A DNA stretch of 64,000 nucleotides, taken from the NCBI GenBank assembly GCA_963844235.1, contig CAWJNF010000001.1:372001-436000 (forward strand), read 5' to 3'. Positions within the stretch are counted from its first letter, which is position 1. Each line of letters begins with the position of its first letter. A program made the translations under genes and the position numbers. The notes below the pieces were generated by a model. The model was given only the letters and a program-made list of their open reading frames with translations. It made no database searches and was not told the origin of the DNA. Origin of the DNA: CAWJNF01 sp963844235. Lineage in GTDB: Bacteria > Actinomycetota > Thermoleophilia > Gaiellales > Gaiellaceae. This document shows positions 29,800 to 37,603 of this stretch, piece after piece.

Positions 29800-32214
29800 G
29801 TGCGGGTGGTTCACGCCTTTCCGGTGACCGGGCTGATCGCCCAGGCACTGCTGGTCGTCGCTCTCGCGGGGACCGTCGGTCTCAGCGGCGCCGGCTGGGT
29901 CGTCGGCGTCGCCTGCGGCGTGATCACGATTGCGGCACTGGAACGCGGGCTTTCCCGCTACCGCTCGGACCAGCTGGGCCCGGCCGACTGGGTAACCCTT
30001 GCCCGGGCGACGCTCGCCGTTGGCGTCGCGGCGCTGATTGCCGACTCGTTCGACGAACCCGCGCAGGTCACGATGCTGGTGACACTCACGGCCATCGCGC
30101 TCGCGCTGGACGCGGTCGACGGATGGGTCGCGCGACGCAGCGGGACGGCATCGACGTTGGGCGCGCGCTTCGACGGTGAGGTCGATGCGTTTCTGATCCT
30201 CGTCCTCAGCGTGTATGTCGCCCGCTCGACCGGCGCGTGGGTGCTCGCGATCGGCTTGGCCCGCTACGCGTTCCTCGCAGCCGGGTGGTTGCTGCCGTGG
30301 ATGCGTGAGCCGCTGCCGCCGCGCTACTGGCGCAAGGTCGTCGCTGCGACTCAAGGGATCGTTCTGACGATCGCGGCTGCGGACGTCCTGCCGCTGGCCC
30401 TGACCCAGGCCGCCCTCGTCGCCGCGCTTGCCCTGCTTGCCGAGTCGTTCGGCCGTGACACGTGGTGGCTGTGGAGCCATCGACACGCCATGCACAGTCG
30501 AGTGGCGGCGGTTGTGGACCGTCCCGCAGCCGCCGCTCACACCGGCCCCAGCCGCGGGCGTGTGCGAACAAGTATCGCGGCGACGATCACGGTCCTCGCC
30601 ATTTTGCTCGTGTGGGGCGTCCTCGTCGCGCCGGACCAGCCGAATGGCCTCACGCTCAGCACCTTCGCGAGGCTGCCGCTCGAGGGCATCGTCCTCATCG
30701 CCCTGGCTCTCGCCCTGCCCGCCACCGCTCGACGGGTCCTGGCCTGGGTCGTCGGACCGACGCTCGGGCTGCTGGTTCTCGTGAAGATCCTTGACATAGG
30801 GTTCTTCACGACCTTCGACCGGCCGTTCGACCCCGTTGGCGATTGGAGCTACGCCGGGATCGGCATCGAGACGCTGCGTGACACGGTCGGAGGGACACGA
30901 GCGAACCTGGCCGTCGTCGGCGCGGCGGTGCTCGTCGTCGCCGTACTCGTCCTCACGACCCTGGCGGTGCTTCGCCTGACCCGGGTCTCGGCCGGCCACC
31001 GCCGGTGGTCGCTGCAGGCCGTTATGGCGCTCGGCGTCGTCTGGTTGGTCTGTTGGGTGTTCGGCGCGCGGCTCGTCTCGGACGCGCCCATCGCCTCCAC
31101 GAGCGCCGCCGTCCTGGCCTTCGACAAGGTACGTGCGGTCCAGGCCGGCCTTCGGGATCCCGCGATTTTCGCCGACGAGATCGGCCACGACCGCTTCCGC
31201 GAGACCCCTGGCGACCAGCTGCTGACCGCCCTGCGCGGCAAGGACGTCATCGTCGCGTTCGTCGAGAGCTACGGAAGGGTCGCGGTCGAGGATGCCTCTC
31301 TCTCGCCACGGGTCAATGCTGTCCTTGACACGGGGACACAGCAACTGCAGGCCGCCGGCTTCTCCGCCCGGAGCGCCTTCCTCACCTCGCCGACGTTCGG
31401 CGGCGCCAGCTGGCTGGCGCACTCCACCCTGCAGTCGGGGGTCTGGGTCAACAGCGAACGGCGCTACGGCCAGCTCGTCGCGAGTGACCGCTTCACACTC
31501 AGCCAGGCGTTCAAACGAGCCGGATGGCGGACCGTCGTCGACGCGCCGGCAAACAGCCGGGACTGGCCGCAGGGGTCGTCGTTCTACCACTACGACAAGG
31601 TCTACGACCAGCGTAACCTCGGCTATCTCGGCCCGAAGTTCGCTTACGCGTCCATGCCCGACCAGTACGCCCTCTCGGCCCTGCAACGCCTCGAGCTCGC
31701 GGAACCCGACCGCCGTCCCGTCTTCGCCGAGGTCGACCTGGTGTCGAGCCACGCGCCCTGGACCCGAATCCCCCAGTTGATCGACTGGGGCGAGGTCGGC
31801 AACGGGTCGGTCTTCGAGAGCATTCCGGTGGACCAGGTGACGCAGGCGGCGCTCTGGAGCGACCAGGAACGAGTACGAGCGGCGTACGGCCGGTCCATCG
31901 AGTACACCTTGAACACCCTGGTCTCCTTCGTGCAGCACTACGGCGACGACGCTCTCGTGCTCGTCCTCCTCGGCGACCATCAGCCCTCGACGATCGTCAC
32001 AGGGCAAGGCCCGAATCACCACGCGCAGCAGTCGGGGCTGAGTCACGACGTGCCGGTCTCGGTGATCGCCCACGACCCGGCGGTGCTGGACCAGATTGCC
32101 GGGTGGGGCTGGGAGGACGGCCTGCGGCCCGGCTCGCAGGCGCCGGTCTGGCCGATGGACGCCTTCCGCGACCGCTTCCTCAGCGCATTCGGGTCGCAAC
32201 CGGCAGCTGGGTAG
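29800..32214 (+). CDS. CDP-alcohol phosphotransferase fused to LTA synthase/sulfatase-like domain
   Basis: 804 residues. The N-terminal membrane domain (about 1-240) carries a perfect CDP-alcohol phosphotransferase signature: Asp104, Asp107, Gly108, Ala111, Arg112, Gly121, Asp125, Asp129. Then several further membrane helices (about 265-450) and an extracytoplasmic alkaline-phosphatase-superfamily domain (about 480-800) of the type found in lipoteichoic-acid and phosphoethanolamine transferases (VIVAFVESYGR near 483; LLGDHQPS near 721). A product could be a phospholipid-linked polymer unit. The GTG start at 29800 is fixed by a ggaggcac site. An in-frame ATG upstream (29683) overlaps the neighbouring gene and is unlikely. 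It converges on the dehydrogenase-pterin-glycosyltransferase operon. Confidence 0.87.
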   Translation: MRVVHAFPVTGLIAQALLVVALAGTVGLSGAGWVVGVACGVITIAALERGLSRYRSDQLGPADWVTLARATLAVGVAALIADSFDEPAQVTMLVTLTAIALALDAVDGWVARRSGTASTLGARFDGEVDAFLILVLSVYVARSTGAWVLAIGLARYAFLAAGWLLPWMREPLPPRYWRKVVAATQGIVLTIAAADVLPLALTQAALVAALALLAESFGRDTWWLWSHRHAMHSRVAAVVDRPAAAAHTGPSRGRVRTSIAATITVLAILLVWGVLVAPDQPNGLTLSTFARLPLEGIVLIALALALPATARRVLAWVVGPTLGLLVLVKILDIGFFTTFDRPFDPVGDWSYAGIGIETLRDTVGGTRANLAVVGAAVLVVAVLVLTTLAVLRLTRVSAGHRRWSLQAVMALGVVWLVCWVFGARLVSDAPIASTSAAVLAFDKVRAVQAGLRDPAIFADEIGHDRFRETPGDQLLTALRGKDVIVAFVESYGRVAVEDASLSPRVNAVLDTGTQQLQAAGFSARSAFLTSPTFGGASWLAHSTLQSGVWVNSERRYGQLVASDRFTLSQAFKRAGWRTVVDAPANSRDWPQGSSFYHYDKVYDQRNLGYLGPKFAYASMPDQYALSALQRLELAEPDRRPVFAEVDLVSSHAPWTRIPQLIDWGEVGNGSVFESIPVDQVTQAALWSDQERVRAAYGRSIEYTLNTLVSFVQHYGDDALVLVLLGDHQPSTIVTGQGPNHHAQQSGLSHDVPVSVIAHDPAVLDQIAGWGWEDGLRPGSQAPVWPMDAFRDRFLSAFGSQPAAG

Positions 32215-32244
32215 CTCGTCGACGTTTGTCGTGAGTCTCCTCGG

Positions 32245-32937
32245 TCAGTCGGTCCGGAACCGCGGCGAGAGCGCGTAGCGCAGCAGCACCACATCGCCGA
32301 TCTGGCTGACCTCTGCGAGCGTTGCGGGCCGGTCGGGGTTCCAGGGGAAGAGGCCGTCGCTCACGAACCGCGGGGCCCGGGAATCGCCGACGAAGAAGGG
32401 AGCGACGACCAGCTGCAGCTCGTCGGCGAGGTTGTCGGTCAGGAACTGGGTGTGCACCTTGCCGCCGCCCTCGACCATCAGCCGCTGCATACCGCGGGCG
32501 CCGAGGTCCTCGCAGATCCTGCGCATCTCCACCGGCAGGCCACCGTCGACGACGGTCGCCACGGATCCGAGTCGCGAGCGGGCTTCGGGCACCCGCGGGC
32601 TCGGGCAGTAGACGAGCTTCTCGGTGTCGCCGGTGGTGAAGAAGTCGGCGCACGCGTCCAGGTCGACCCGATCGGTCACTGTGACCTTGATCGGCGACGG
32701 CGCGAGCCCACGGGCCGTTCGCTCGTCGCGGCGGGTCTTCGAGCGCACCAGCAGCCGCGGGTTGTCGTTCCGCACGGTAGCCGCGCCCACCAGGATCGCG
32801 TCGCAGGAGGCACGTACGGCGTCGACGCGGTCGAAGTCGGCGTCGTTCGACAGCGCGAGGCGCGGCGCCGTCGCGCTGCCGAGATAACCGTCGATCGACA
32901 TGCCGCAGCTCAACAGGGTGTACGGGCGGTCAGGCAT
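32245..32937 (-). CDS. RibD C-terminal-domain reductase
   Basis: 230 residues of the RibD_C/dihydrofolate-reductase-like family, without the zinc deaminase domain. Motifs: SCGMSIDGYLG (typical MS.DG), DAILVGAATVRNDNPRL, LMVEGGGKVHTQF and LQLVVAPFFVG. Such proteins reduce the ribose of a ribosylamino-pyrimidine with NADPH in riboflavin or methanopterin-like pathways. A partner supplying that pyrimidine (RibA) is not in the window. It is the last gene of the six-gene operon and overlaps the flippase-like gene by 8 bases. Confidence 0.87.
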   Translation of the reverse strand: MPDRPYTLLSCGMSIDGYLGSATAPRLALSNDADFDRVDAVRASCDAILVGAATVRNDNPRLLVRSKTRRDERTARGLAPSPIKVTVTDRVDLDACADFFTTGDTEKLVYCPSPRVPEARSRLGSVATVVDGGLPVEMRRICEDLGARGMQRLMVEGGGKVHTQFLTDNLADELQLVVAPFFVGDSRAPRFVSDGLFPWNPDRPATLAEVSQIGDVVLLRYALSPRFRTD

Positions 32938-33916
32938 GTGCGTCTCCGTCCGGCCGCACGGCGACCGGGACACGCCCCTGGCGCAGCGGTTCGGGCCGTC
33001 CCGGAGGGCCCGTACGACGGAACCGTCCCACCACGAGGAAGGCGGCGCCTGGCAGGCTGGCGACGAGCACCATGACGCCGTAGACCACGCCGGTGGCGAC
33101 CCCTTGTTCCGCACCCAGGCCGGCCGCGCCGAACACCCATGCCGTCATGCCCTCGCGCGGTCCCCAGCCACCGACGCTGGGCAGCACCATGGCCAGCATC
33201 ACGAGCAACGCCAGCGGCAGCATCCGGGAGGGTGGCGCGGTGGTGCCCGCGGTCCGCGCGGCGATCAGGAAGGTGACCACGTGGCCGACGACGACCAGCG
33301 CAGACGCGAGCGCGATGGGCAGCCAAGCCCCCCGGGCGAGCAGCCCATTGCGGATGTCGCCGGCCGCTGCGCTCCGGACCCGCGCCCACCGGGACCGACC
33401 GCCGCCGGGTCGCGCCCGTGCAACGAGCACGGCGCCGAGCACCGCCACGACGACCACGATCGCGATCAGCGGCATGGACGAGCGCACGGGCGACGGCAGC
33501 GCAAGGAGAACGACGACGGTCAGGACGACCTGCACGACCTGCCCGGCGGAGCGTTCCCACGCGACGGCCCGCAGACCGCGGCCGACGTCGCTCACGTCGC
33601 GACCGTGGCTGACCCCGCGGTGGATGTCGCCCACGACCCCGCCTGGCAGCGTGACGTTGAGGAACAGCGACCGGTAGTACGCCGCCACCGCAGCGGGCAG
33701 CGGCAGGTCGACGCCGAGACCACGGGCTACGATCTTCCACCGCCAGGCACAGCACACGGTGGTCAGCACCGCGAGGCCTGTCGCTGCCGCCAGCGCCCGG
33801 CCGTCGACCGTGCGGACGCCGTCGAGGAACGGGCCCGTTCCCAGCTGCCAGACCAGAACGGTGAACGTCGCGGCGGTGCCCACGATGCGGGCCCACGCCC
33901 ATGCGGTCAGTCTCAT
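32930..33916 (-). CDS. Lysylphosphatidylglycerol synthase TM / flippase-like membrane protein
   Basis: 328 residues with about eight hydrophobic helices. Family signature residues of the UPF0104/LPG_synthase_TM group are GGVVGDIHRG (about 92-101) and the PSVGGWGPREG loop near the C-terminus. Members without the catalytic lysyltransferase domain, like this one, are usually thought to flip lipids or to act with glycosyltransferases. The ATG at 33916 overlaps the methyltransferase stop by 4 bases. In this operon it is the likely membrane-transport or lipid-linked step. Confidence 0.85.
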   Translation of the reverse strand: MRLTAWAWARIVGTAATFTVLVWQLGTGPFLDGVRTVDGRALAAATGLAVLTTVCCAWRWKIVARGLGVDLPLPAAVAAYYRSLFLNVTLPGGVVGDIHRGVSHGRDVSDVGRGLRAVAWERSAGQVVQVVLTVVVLLALPSPVRSSMPLIAIVVVVAVLGAVLVARARPGGGRSRWARVRSAAAGDIRNGLLARGAWLPIALASALVVVGHVVTFLIAARTAGTTAPPSRMLPLALLVMLAMVLPSVGGWGPREGMTAWVFGAAGLGAEQGVATGVVYGVMVLVASLPGAAFLVVGRFRRTGPPGRPEPLRQGRVPVAVRPDGDAHA

Positions 33917-34863
33917 GCCGGCGCCCGATCTGCTCGAGGATGGCGCCGCCGGGTTGCCCCGGCCGGCCCCGCACCGAACGGTTCCCGACCCGGGATACCG
34001 CTGGCGAGGGGGCGCCGCGTTCTCGGTCTAGACGGCGGTCGCCGGGGCAGGATCAGCAGGTCGGCGTGGTCCACGGTGACGGCGAGCTGCCCGGCTGCTG
34101 CCTCCGCCAGACGTCGCCGCGTGTAGGCGTCGGTCTCGGCGGCCAGCTCGACCTGCTGCTCGCATGCGGCACCCACCCACCCGGTGAACCACTGCGCCGC
34201 CAGGTCGGCCTCGAAGGGGCCGAGTCGCCAGGGGCTGGGCCGGACGATCACATCGGCCCCCAGTCGGCTGAAGCCCTCGACGGCGACCGCGACGGCGTCC
34301 GGGCCGAGCAGGCGGCCCCTCTCCGTGGTGCGGCGTTGGTGGGCGTCGAATGCGGCGGCCACGCCGGCGTCCAGTGGATCCGCCGGGCTCAGGTCGACGC
34401 GACCGACGACGGACAGGGTCAGCAGCACGGGACACCCGGCGCCGGCACAGACGGTGACTAGCCCGGCCAGCTCCTCGCCGGTCAGCAGATCCAGCATCGC
34501 CGAGGCAGTAATGAGGGTTGCGTCGGCGAGATCGGCCGGCTCCAGCCGGGTGATGTCGGAATGCCTGGTCTCGAGGGTGACCGCGGCCCCGTCGGCGGCC
34601 ACGCCGGGGACGTCCGCGGCGGCGACGGCCAGCAGGTCGGCGTCCCGGTCGTGCAGGACCCAGTGCTGCGGTCCGGGCAGCCGTGGCGCGAGCCAGCGCC
34701 CCATCGCCCCGGTGCCGCAGCCGAGGTCGTGGATCACCTGGCGACCGGCCGTCGGAAGACGTCGCCGCAGCTGTTCGGCGAGGTCGGGCGCACGGGCCGC
34801 AGCGTCAGCGGGCTCGCGGACGGTGAGCCATCCCCGGCTGACCCGGATGCCCTCGACAGTCAT
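33913..34863 (-). CDS. SAM-dependent methyltransferase of the pterin/glycoside cluster
   Basis: 316 residues. Motif I DLGCGTG is at 46-52, followed by the Asp at the end of strand 2 (LHDRDADLL). The last 50 residues are Arg/Pro-rich and may be an extension or an unstructured tail. Both ends overlap neighbouring genes by 4 bases (ATGA), which fixes its start at 34863. The substrate is probably the intermediate made by the neighbouring dehydrogenase, pterin-synthase homologue or glycosyltransferase. Confidence 0.85.
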   Translation of the reverse strand: MTVEGIRVSRGWLTVREPADAAARAPDLAEQLRRRLPTAGRQVIHDLGCGTGAMGRWLAPRLPGPQHWVLHDRDADLLAVAAADVPGVAADGAAVTLETRHSDITRLEPADLADATLITASAMLDLLTGEELAGLVTVCAGAGCPVLLTLSVVGRVDLSPADPLDAGVAAAFDAHQRRTTERGRLLGPDAVAVAVEGFSRLGADVIVRPSPWRLGPFEADLAAQWFTGWVGAACEQQVELAAETDAYTRRRLAEAAAGQLAVTVDHADLLILPRRPPSRPRTRRPLASGIPGREPFGAGPAGATRRRHPRADRAPA

Positions 34864-35925
34864 CGCTGGGCTCCGGCCAGGACACCCGCGACGGCCGACG
34901 TCGTGGTCGACCACCCGGAGAGCGACACGCGGCGCTCGCGGGCGGCGCGGCGGGACCGTTCGCGCAGCTCGGCGTCGGTGAGCCACGCCCGGAGCACGGT
35001 GCCGAGTGCCGCAGGATCGTCGGGCGGGACCAGCACCCCGGGCCGGATCCCGTCGGCGCCGTGACCGAGGGCCTCGGTCAACCCGCCGACCTCGGCGGCG
35101 ACGACCGGCAGGCCTCGGGCCAGCGCCTCCGTGACGACCATGCCGTAGGTCTCGGCGCGCGACGCCAGCACCAGCACGTCCGCGGCGGCGTAGCTGCGCT
35201 CGAGGTCGACTCCGGTTCGTGGGCCCGGGAACCCCACCCGGTCGCCGATCCCGCCGGCCAGCGCGCGGCGGCGGAGACCGTCGACGAACGCGGGGTCGCG
35301 GTCCAGGCTGCCTACGCACACGCAGCGCCACGACAGATCCGCGGTCGTCGCCAGCGCATCGAGCAGCACGTCGTGCCCCTTGTCGGGCATCACCGCCGCA
35401 ACGCAGAGCAGCTCCCGGCCGCCTGCGGTCCCGGTCGCGAGGTCGGCGGCATCGACGCCGGGCTGGGCGACGTGCACCCGGTCGGCCGGCAACGGGTAGA
35501 GCTCGAGCAACCGGCGCCGTGTCCACGCGCTGGTCGTGACGACGGAGGCGGCGACCGAGAGGACCGCGCCCTCCCGGCGTCCGGGCGTCGTCGACTCCGT
35601 CATCTGCCGGGCGGTGGCCCAGCGGCATGTGCACGAGGACGACGAGGCGCAGCCGGCTCGCCTGCGGCACCAGGACCTCCATGGCAGTCGAGGCGACCAG
35701 TCCGTCGATCAGCACGACGGAGTCGTCGGGGATCCGCTCGACGACGCCGGCGAGGGCGGCGTACGCCGCCGCGTCCGGTCGGGGCCAGGGGCCGGGCACG
35801 GCAGTCTCGTGAACCGACCAGCCGATCAGGGTCAGCCCACGGCAGACCTGGCGGTCGTAGGCGTTGCCTCCGCTCGGCCGTGCCGGGTCGTCGATGCCGT
35901 CGGGTACGACGACGTGCACCTCCAT
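34860..35925 (-). CDS. GT4-type glycosyltransferase, frameshifted
   Basis: About 354 residues once one extra base near 35600 is removed. The N-terminal frame starts at ATG 35925 (MEVHVVVPDGIDDPARPSGG, the glycine-rich donor-domain strand) and runs to HMPLGHRPADDG. The other frame resumes with TPGRREGAVLSVAASV and contains the donor-binding half: VAAVMPDKGHDVLLDAL, SRAETYGMVVTEALARGLPVVAA. The Glu pair of the EX7E motif is in 'AETYGMVVTEAL'. The length of the region modulo three fits a one-base insertion. The start overlaps the pterin-synthase stop by one base (TGATG). Confidence 0.82.
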
Positions 35926-36323
35926 CAGAGCGGCCGCTCGTAGCTCGCCCAGGCGACGTGCGACTCGTGCAGCGTGACGACCAGCCCGTCGAGCTCCCGG
36001 GCGGCGTCGCCGAGGGCGCCGGCGTGCACCCGGTCGGCGAGCCGGTCGGCGACCACCTGAGCGAGCGCCTCGGTGGAGGTGTTCATTCCGGCGAAGGCGG
36101 CCTCGTCGTCGAGGTTGCGATAGCTGAGCTCCGCGAGGACGGCGTGCAGCTCCTCGGCCGCGCGGCCGATATCGACGACGATGTTGTCTGCGTCGAGCGC
36201 CGTACGCCGGAATGTGGCGTCGACGACGTACGTCGCTCCGTGCAGCTGCTGCGCGGGCCCGAACACCTCGCCGCGGAAGCTGTGGGCGACCATCATGTGA
36301 TCGCGGACGGTCACGCTGAACAC
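35925..36323 (-). CDS. 6-pyruvoyltetrahydropterin synthase/QueD-like protein with altered active site
   Basis: 132 residues. The fold markers are clear (VAHSFRG, HGATYVVDATF, DNIVVDIGRA, MNTSTEALAQVVADRL, LHESHVAWASY). In characterised PTPS and QueD, three His bind zinc. Here His14 and His28 remain, but the second His of the HGH motif is Ala30. The catalytic Cys position before HG is Ala24, and the LDH motif reads LDD (Asp73 instead of His). Glu120 is kept. A normal PTPS or carboxy-pterin reaction is therefore unlikely. It may act on another pterin or as a non-catalytic binder. Its position in the operon, just after the dehydrogenase, points to a small-molecule step. Confidence 0.85.
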   Translation of the reverse strand: MFSVTVRDHMMVAHSFRGEVFGPAQQLHGATYVVDATFRRTALDADNIVVDIGRAAEELHAVLAELSYRNLDDEAAFAGMNTSTEALAQVVADRLADRVHAGALGDAARELDGLVVTLHESHVAWASYERPL

Positions 36324-36326
36324 GAT

Positions 36327-37316
36327 CTACCCGACCCCGTAGGTGATCGTGTGACAGAGCGCCGGCAGGCTCCCCGCGGCCAACCGGGCCATCACGTCGG
36401 GAAGCTCGCCGAAGTGGGACTCCCCGGTGACGAGCACGTCGAAGGCTGGATCCCGCAACAGGTCGAGCGCGAGCGCCAGCCGGTCGGCCGTCGTGCGGCG
36501 CCCGCTGCGGGCCGGGGAGATCGTGCCGACCTGGCTGGCGCGGATGCCGAGGCGCCCCGAGTGGAACGCGCCGCCGAGCGACAGCCGAACCTCGGTGTCG
36601 CCGTACCAGCTGAGGTCGATGACCGTGCCTTCGGCGGCGAGCAGGTCGAGCGACCGCTGGAGCCCGGCGGACGTCGCGCTTGTGTGCACGACCAGGTCGC
36701 GACCGTCCGCGGCGTCGGCCGGCAACGCGAAGTCGACGCCGAGCGCGGCCGCGACATCGGCCCGGCCGGAATCGACGTCTACGAGCGTGACCTGTACCGC
36801 CGGGAACCGGCTCAGCAGGCGTGCGACGCTGCAGCCGACCATCCCGGCGCCGACGACGGCGACCCGGTCGCCGACCAGGGGTGCGGCGTCCCACAACGCG
36901 TTGACGGCGGTCTCGACGGTGCCGGCGAGCACGGCACGTGCGGGTGGCACGCCCTCAGGCACGACGGTCACGGCACCGGCCGGAACCACGTAGGCGGTCT
37001 GGTGCGGGTACAGGCAGAAGACCGTCCGGCCGTGCAGCTCCGGTGGGCCCTGCTCGACGACGCCGACGTTGAGGTAGCCGTACTTGACCGGCCCCGGGAA
37101 GTCCCCCTCCTGGAAGGGTGCCCGCATCGCGGCGTACTGGCCCGGCGGCACACCGCCTCGGAACACCAACGTCTCGGTGCCGCGGCTGACGCCGGACCGC
37201 AAGGTCCGCACCACCACGTCGCCCCGCCCCGGCTCGGGCAGTGTCACCGGCCGGATCTCCCCGCAGCCGGGCGCGCGCAGCCAGAACGCGTGCGCGTCGT
37301 CCTGCACGGGTCTCAT
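36327..37316 (-). CDS. Zinc-type MDR alcohol dehydrogenase-like protein
   Basis: 329 residues, medium-chain dehydrogenase fold. The N-terminal catalytic domain has GVSRGTETLVFRGG and KYGYLNVGVVE. The classical structural-zinc Cys cluster is missing. The nucleotide-binding motif is VAVVGAGMVGCSVARLL (about 149-165) with Asp at the end of strand 2 (TLVDVDSGRAD), so NAD is likely. GVSRGTE recalls the BchC-type subgroup. It is the first gene of the operon, separated from the PTPS-like gene by 3 bases. Upstream lies a 287-base region with only a small remnant frame. Confidence 0.85.
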   Translation of the reverse strand: MRPVQDDAHAFWLRAPGCGEIRPVTLPEPGRGDVVVRTLRSGVSRGTETLVFRGGVPPGQYAAMRAPFQEGDFPGPVKYGYLNVGVVEQGPPELHGRTVFCLYPHQTAYVVPAGAVTVVPEGVPPARAVLAGTVETAVNALWDAAPLVGDRVAVVGAGMVGCSVARLLSRFPAVQVTLVDVDSGRADVAAALGVDFALPADAADGRDLVVHTSATSAGLQRSLDLLAAEGTVIDLSWYGDTEVRLSLGGAFHSGRLGIRASQVGTISPARSGRRTTADRLALALDLLRDPAFDVLVTGESHFGELPDVMARLAAGSLPALCHTITYGVG

Positions 37317-37476
37317 CTCGCCAGACCTCGAAGCGAACGGATCTGTCGAAGCGAATCCTGCTCAGCCGCGCACGCCGGGCACATGAGCGATCGTCGCCGT
37401 TAGGCGCGGGACGCCGAGGTCAAGGGGAGAACGGTGTCCACTGGAAGCCTCTACGCAAAACGGGGACGGCCGGATT

Positions 37477-37600
37477 CTAAGCAGACGGGAGCCTGTTGCT
37501 CCCGCCGCCGCGAAGCGTGCGGCTCACGTGCTCGGGGTCGAACAGCACGTTTCCGCCGAGGCGATCGCCGCCCGCAGCGTCCACGAAGTGAGCCGCCTGG
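37477..37600 (-). other. Short open remnant between the dehydrogenase and formamidase genes
   Basis: The 287 bases from 37317 to 37603 hold no complete gene. On the minus strand one frame is open from about 37600 to TAG 37477. It reads like the end of a protein (AAHFVDAAGGDRLGGNVLFD, then EHVSRTLRGGGSNRLPSA). It lacks a start and follows the formamidase stop directly. A 6-base hairpin gggagc/gctccc (37487-37503) overlaps its end. It may be a decayed gene or chance. The other bases show no recognisable site. Confidence 0.3.
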
Positions 37601-37603
37601 CGA

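Noticed and set aside
29680..32199. An 839-codon minus-strand frame
   Set aside because: It is the reverse of the CDP-alcohol/LTA-type fusion gene, with very high Arg/Gly/Asp/Gln content and no domain pattern.
33913..36894. A single open frame of 993 codons on the minus strand
   Set aside because: It joins unrelated stretches: antisense of the dehydrogenase and pterin-synthase genes, the start of the glycosyltransferase, then the real methyltransferase. It is a result of high GC and the frameshift, not one gene.
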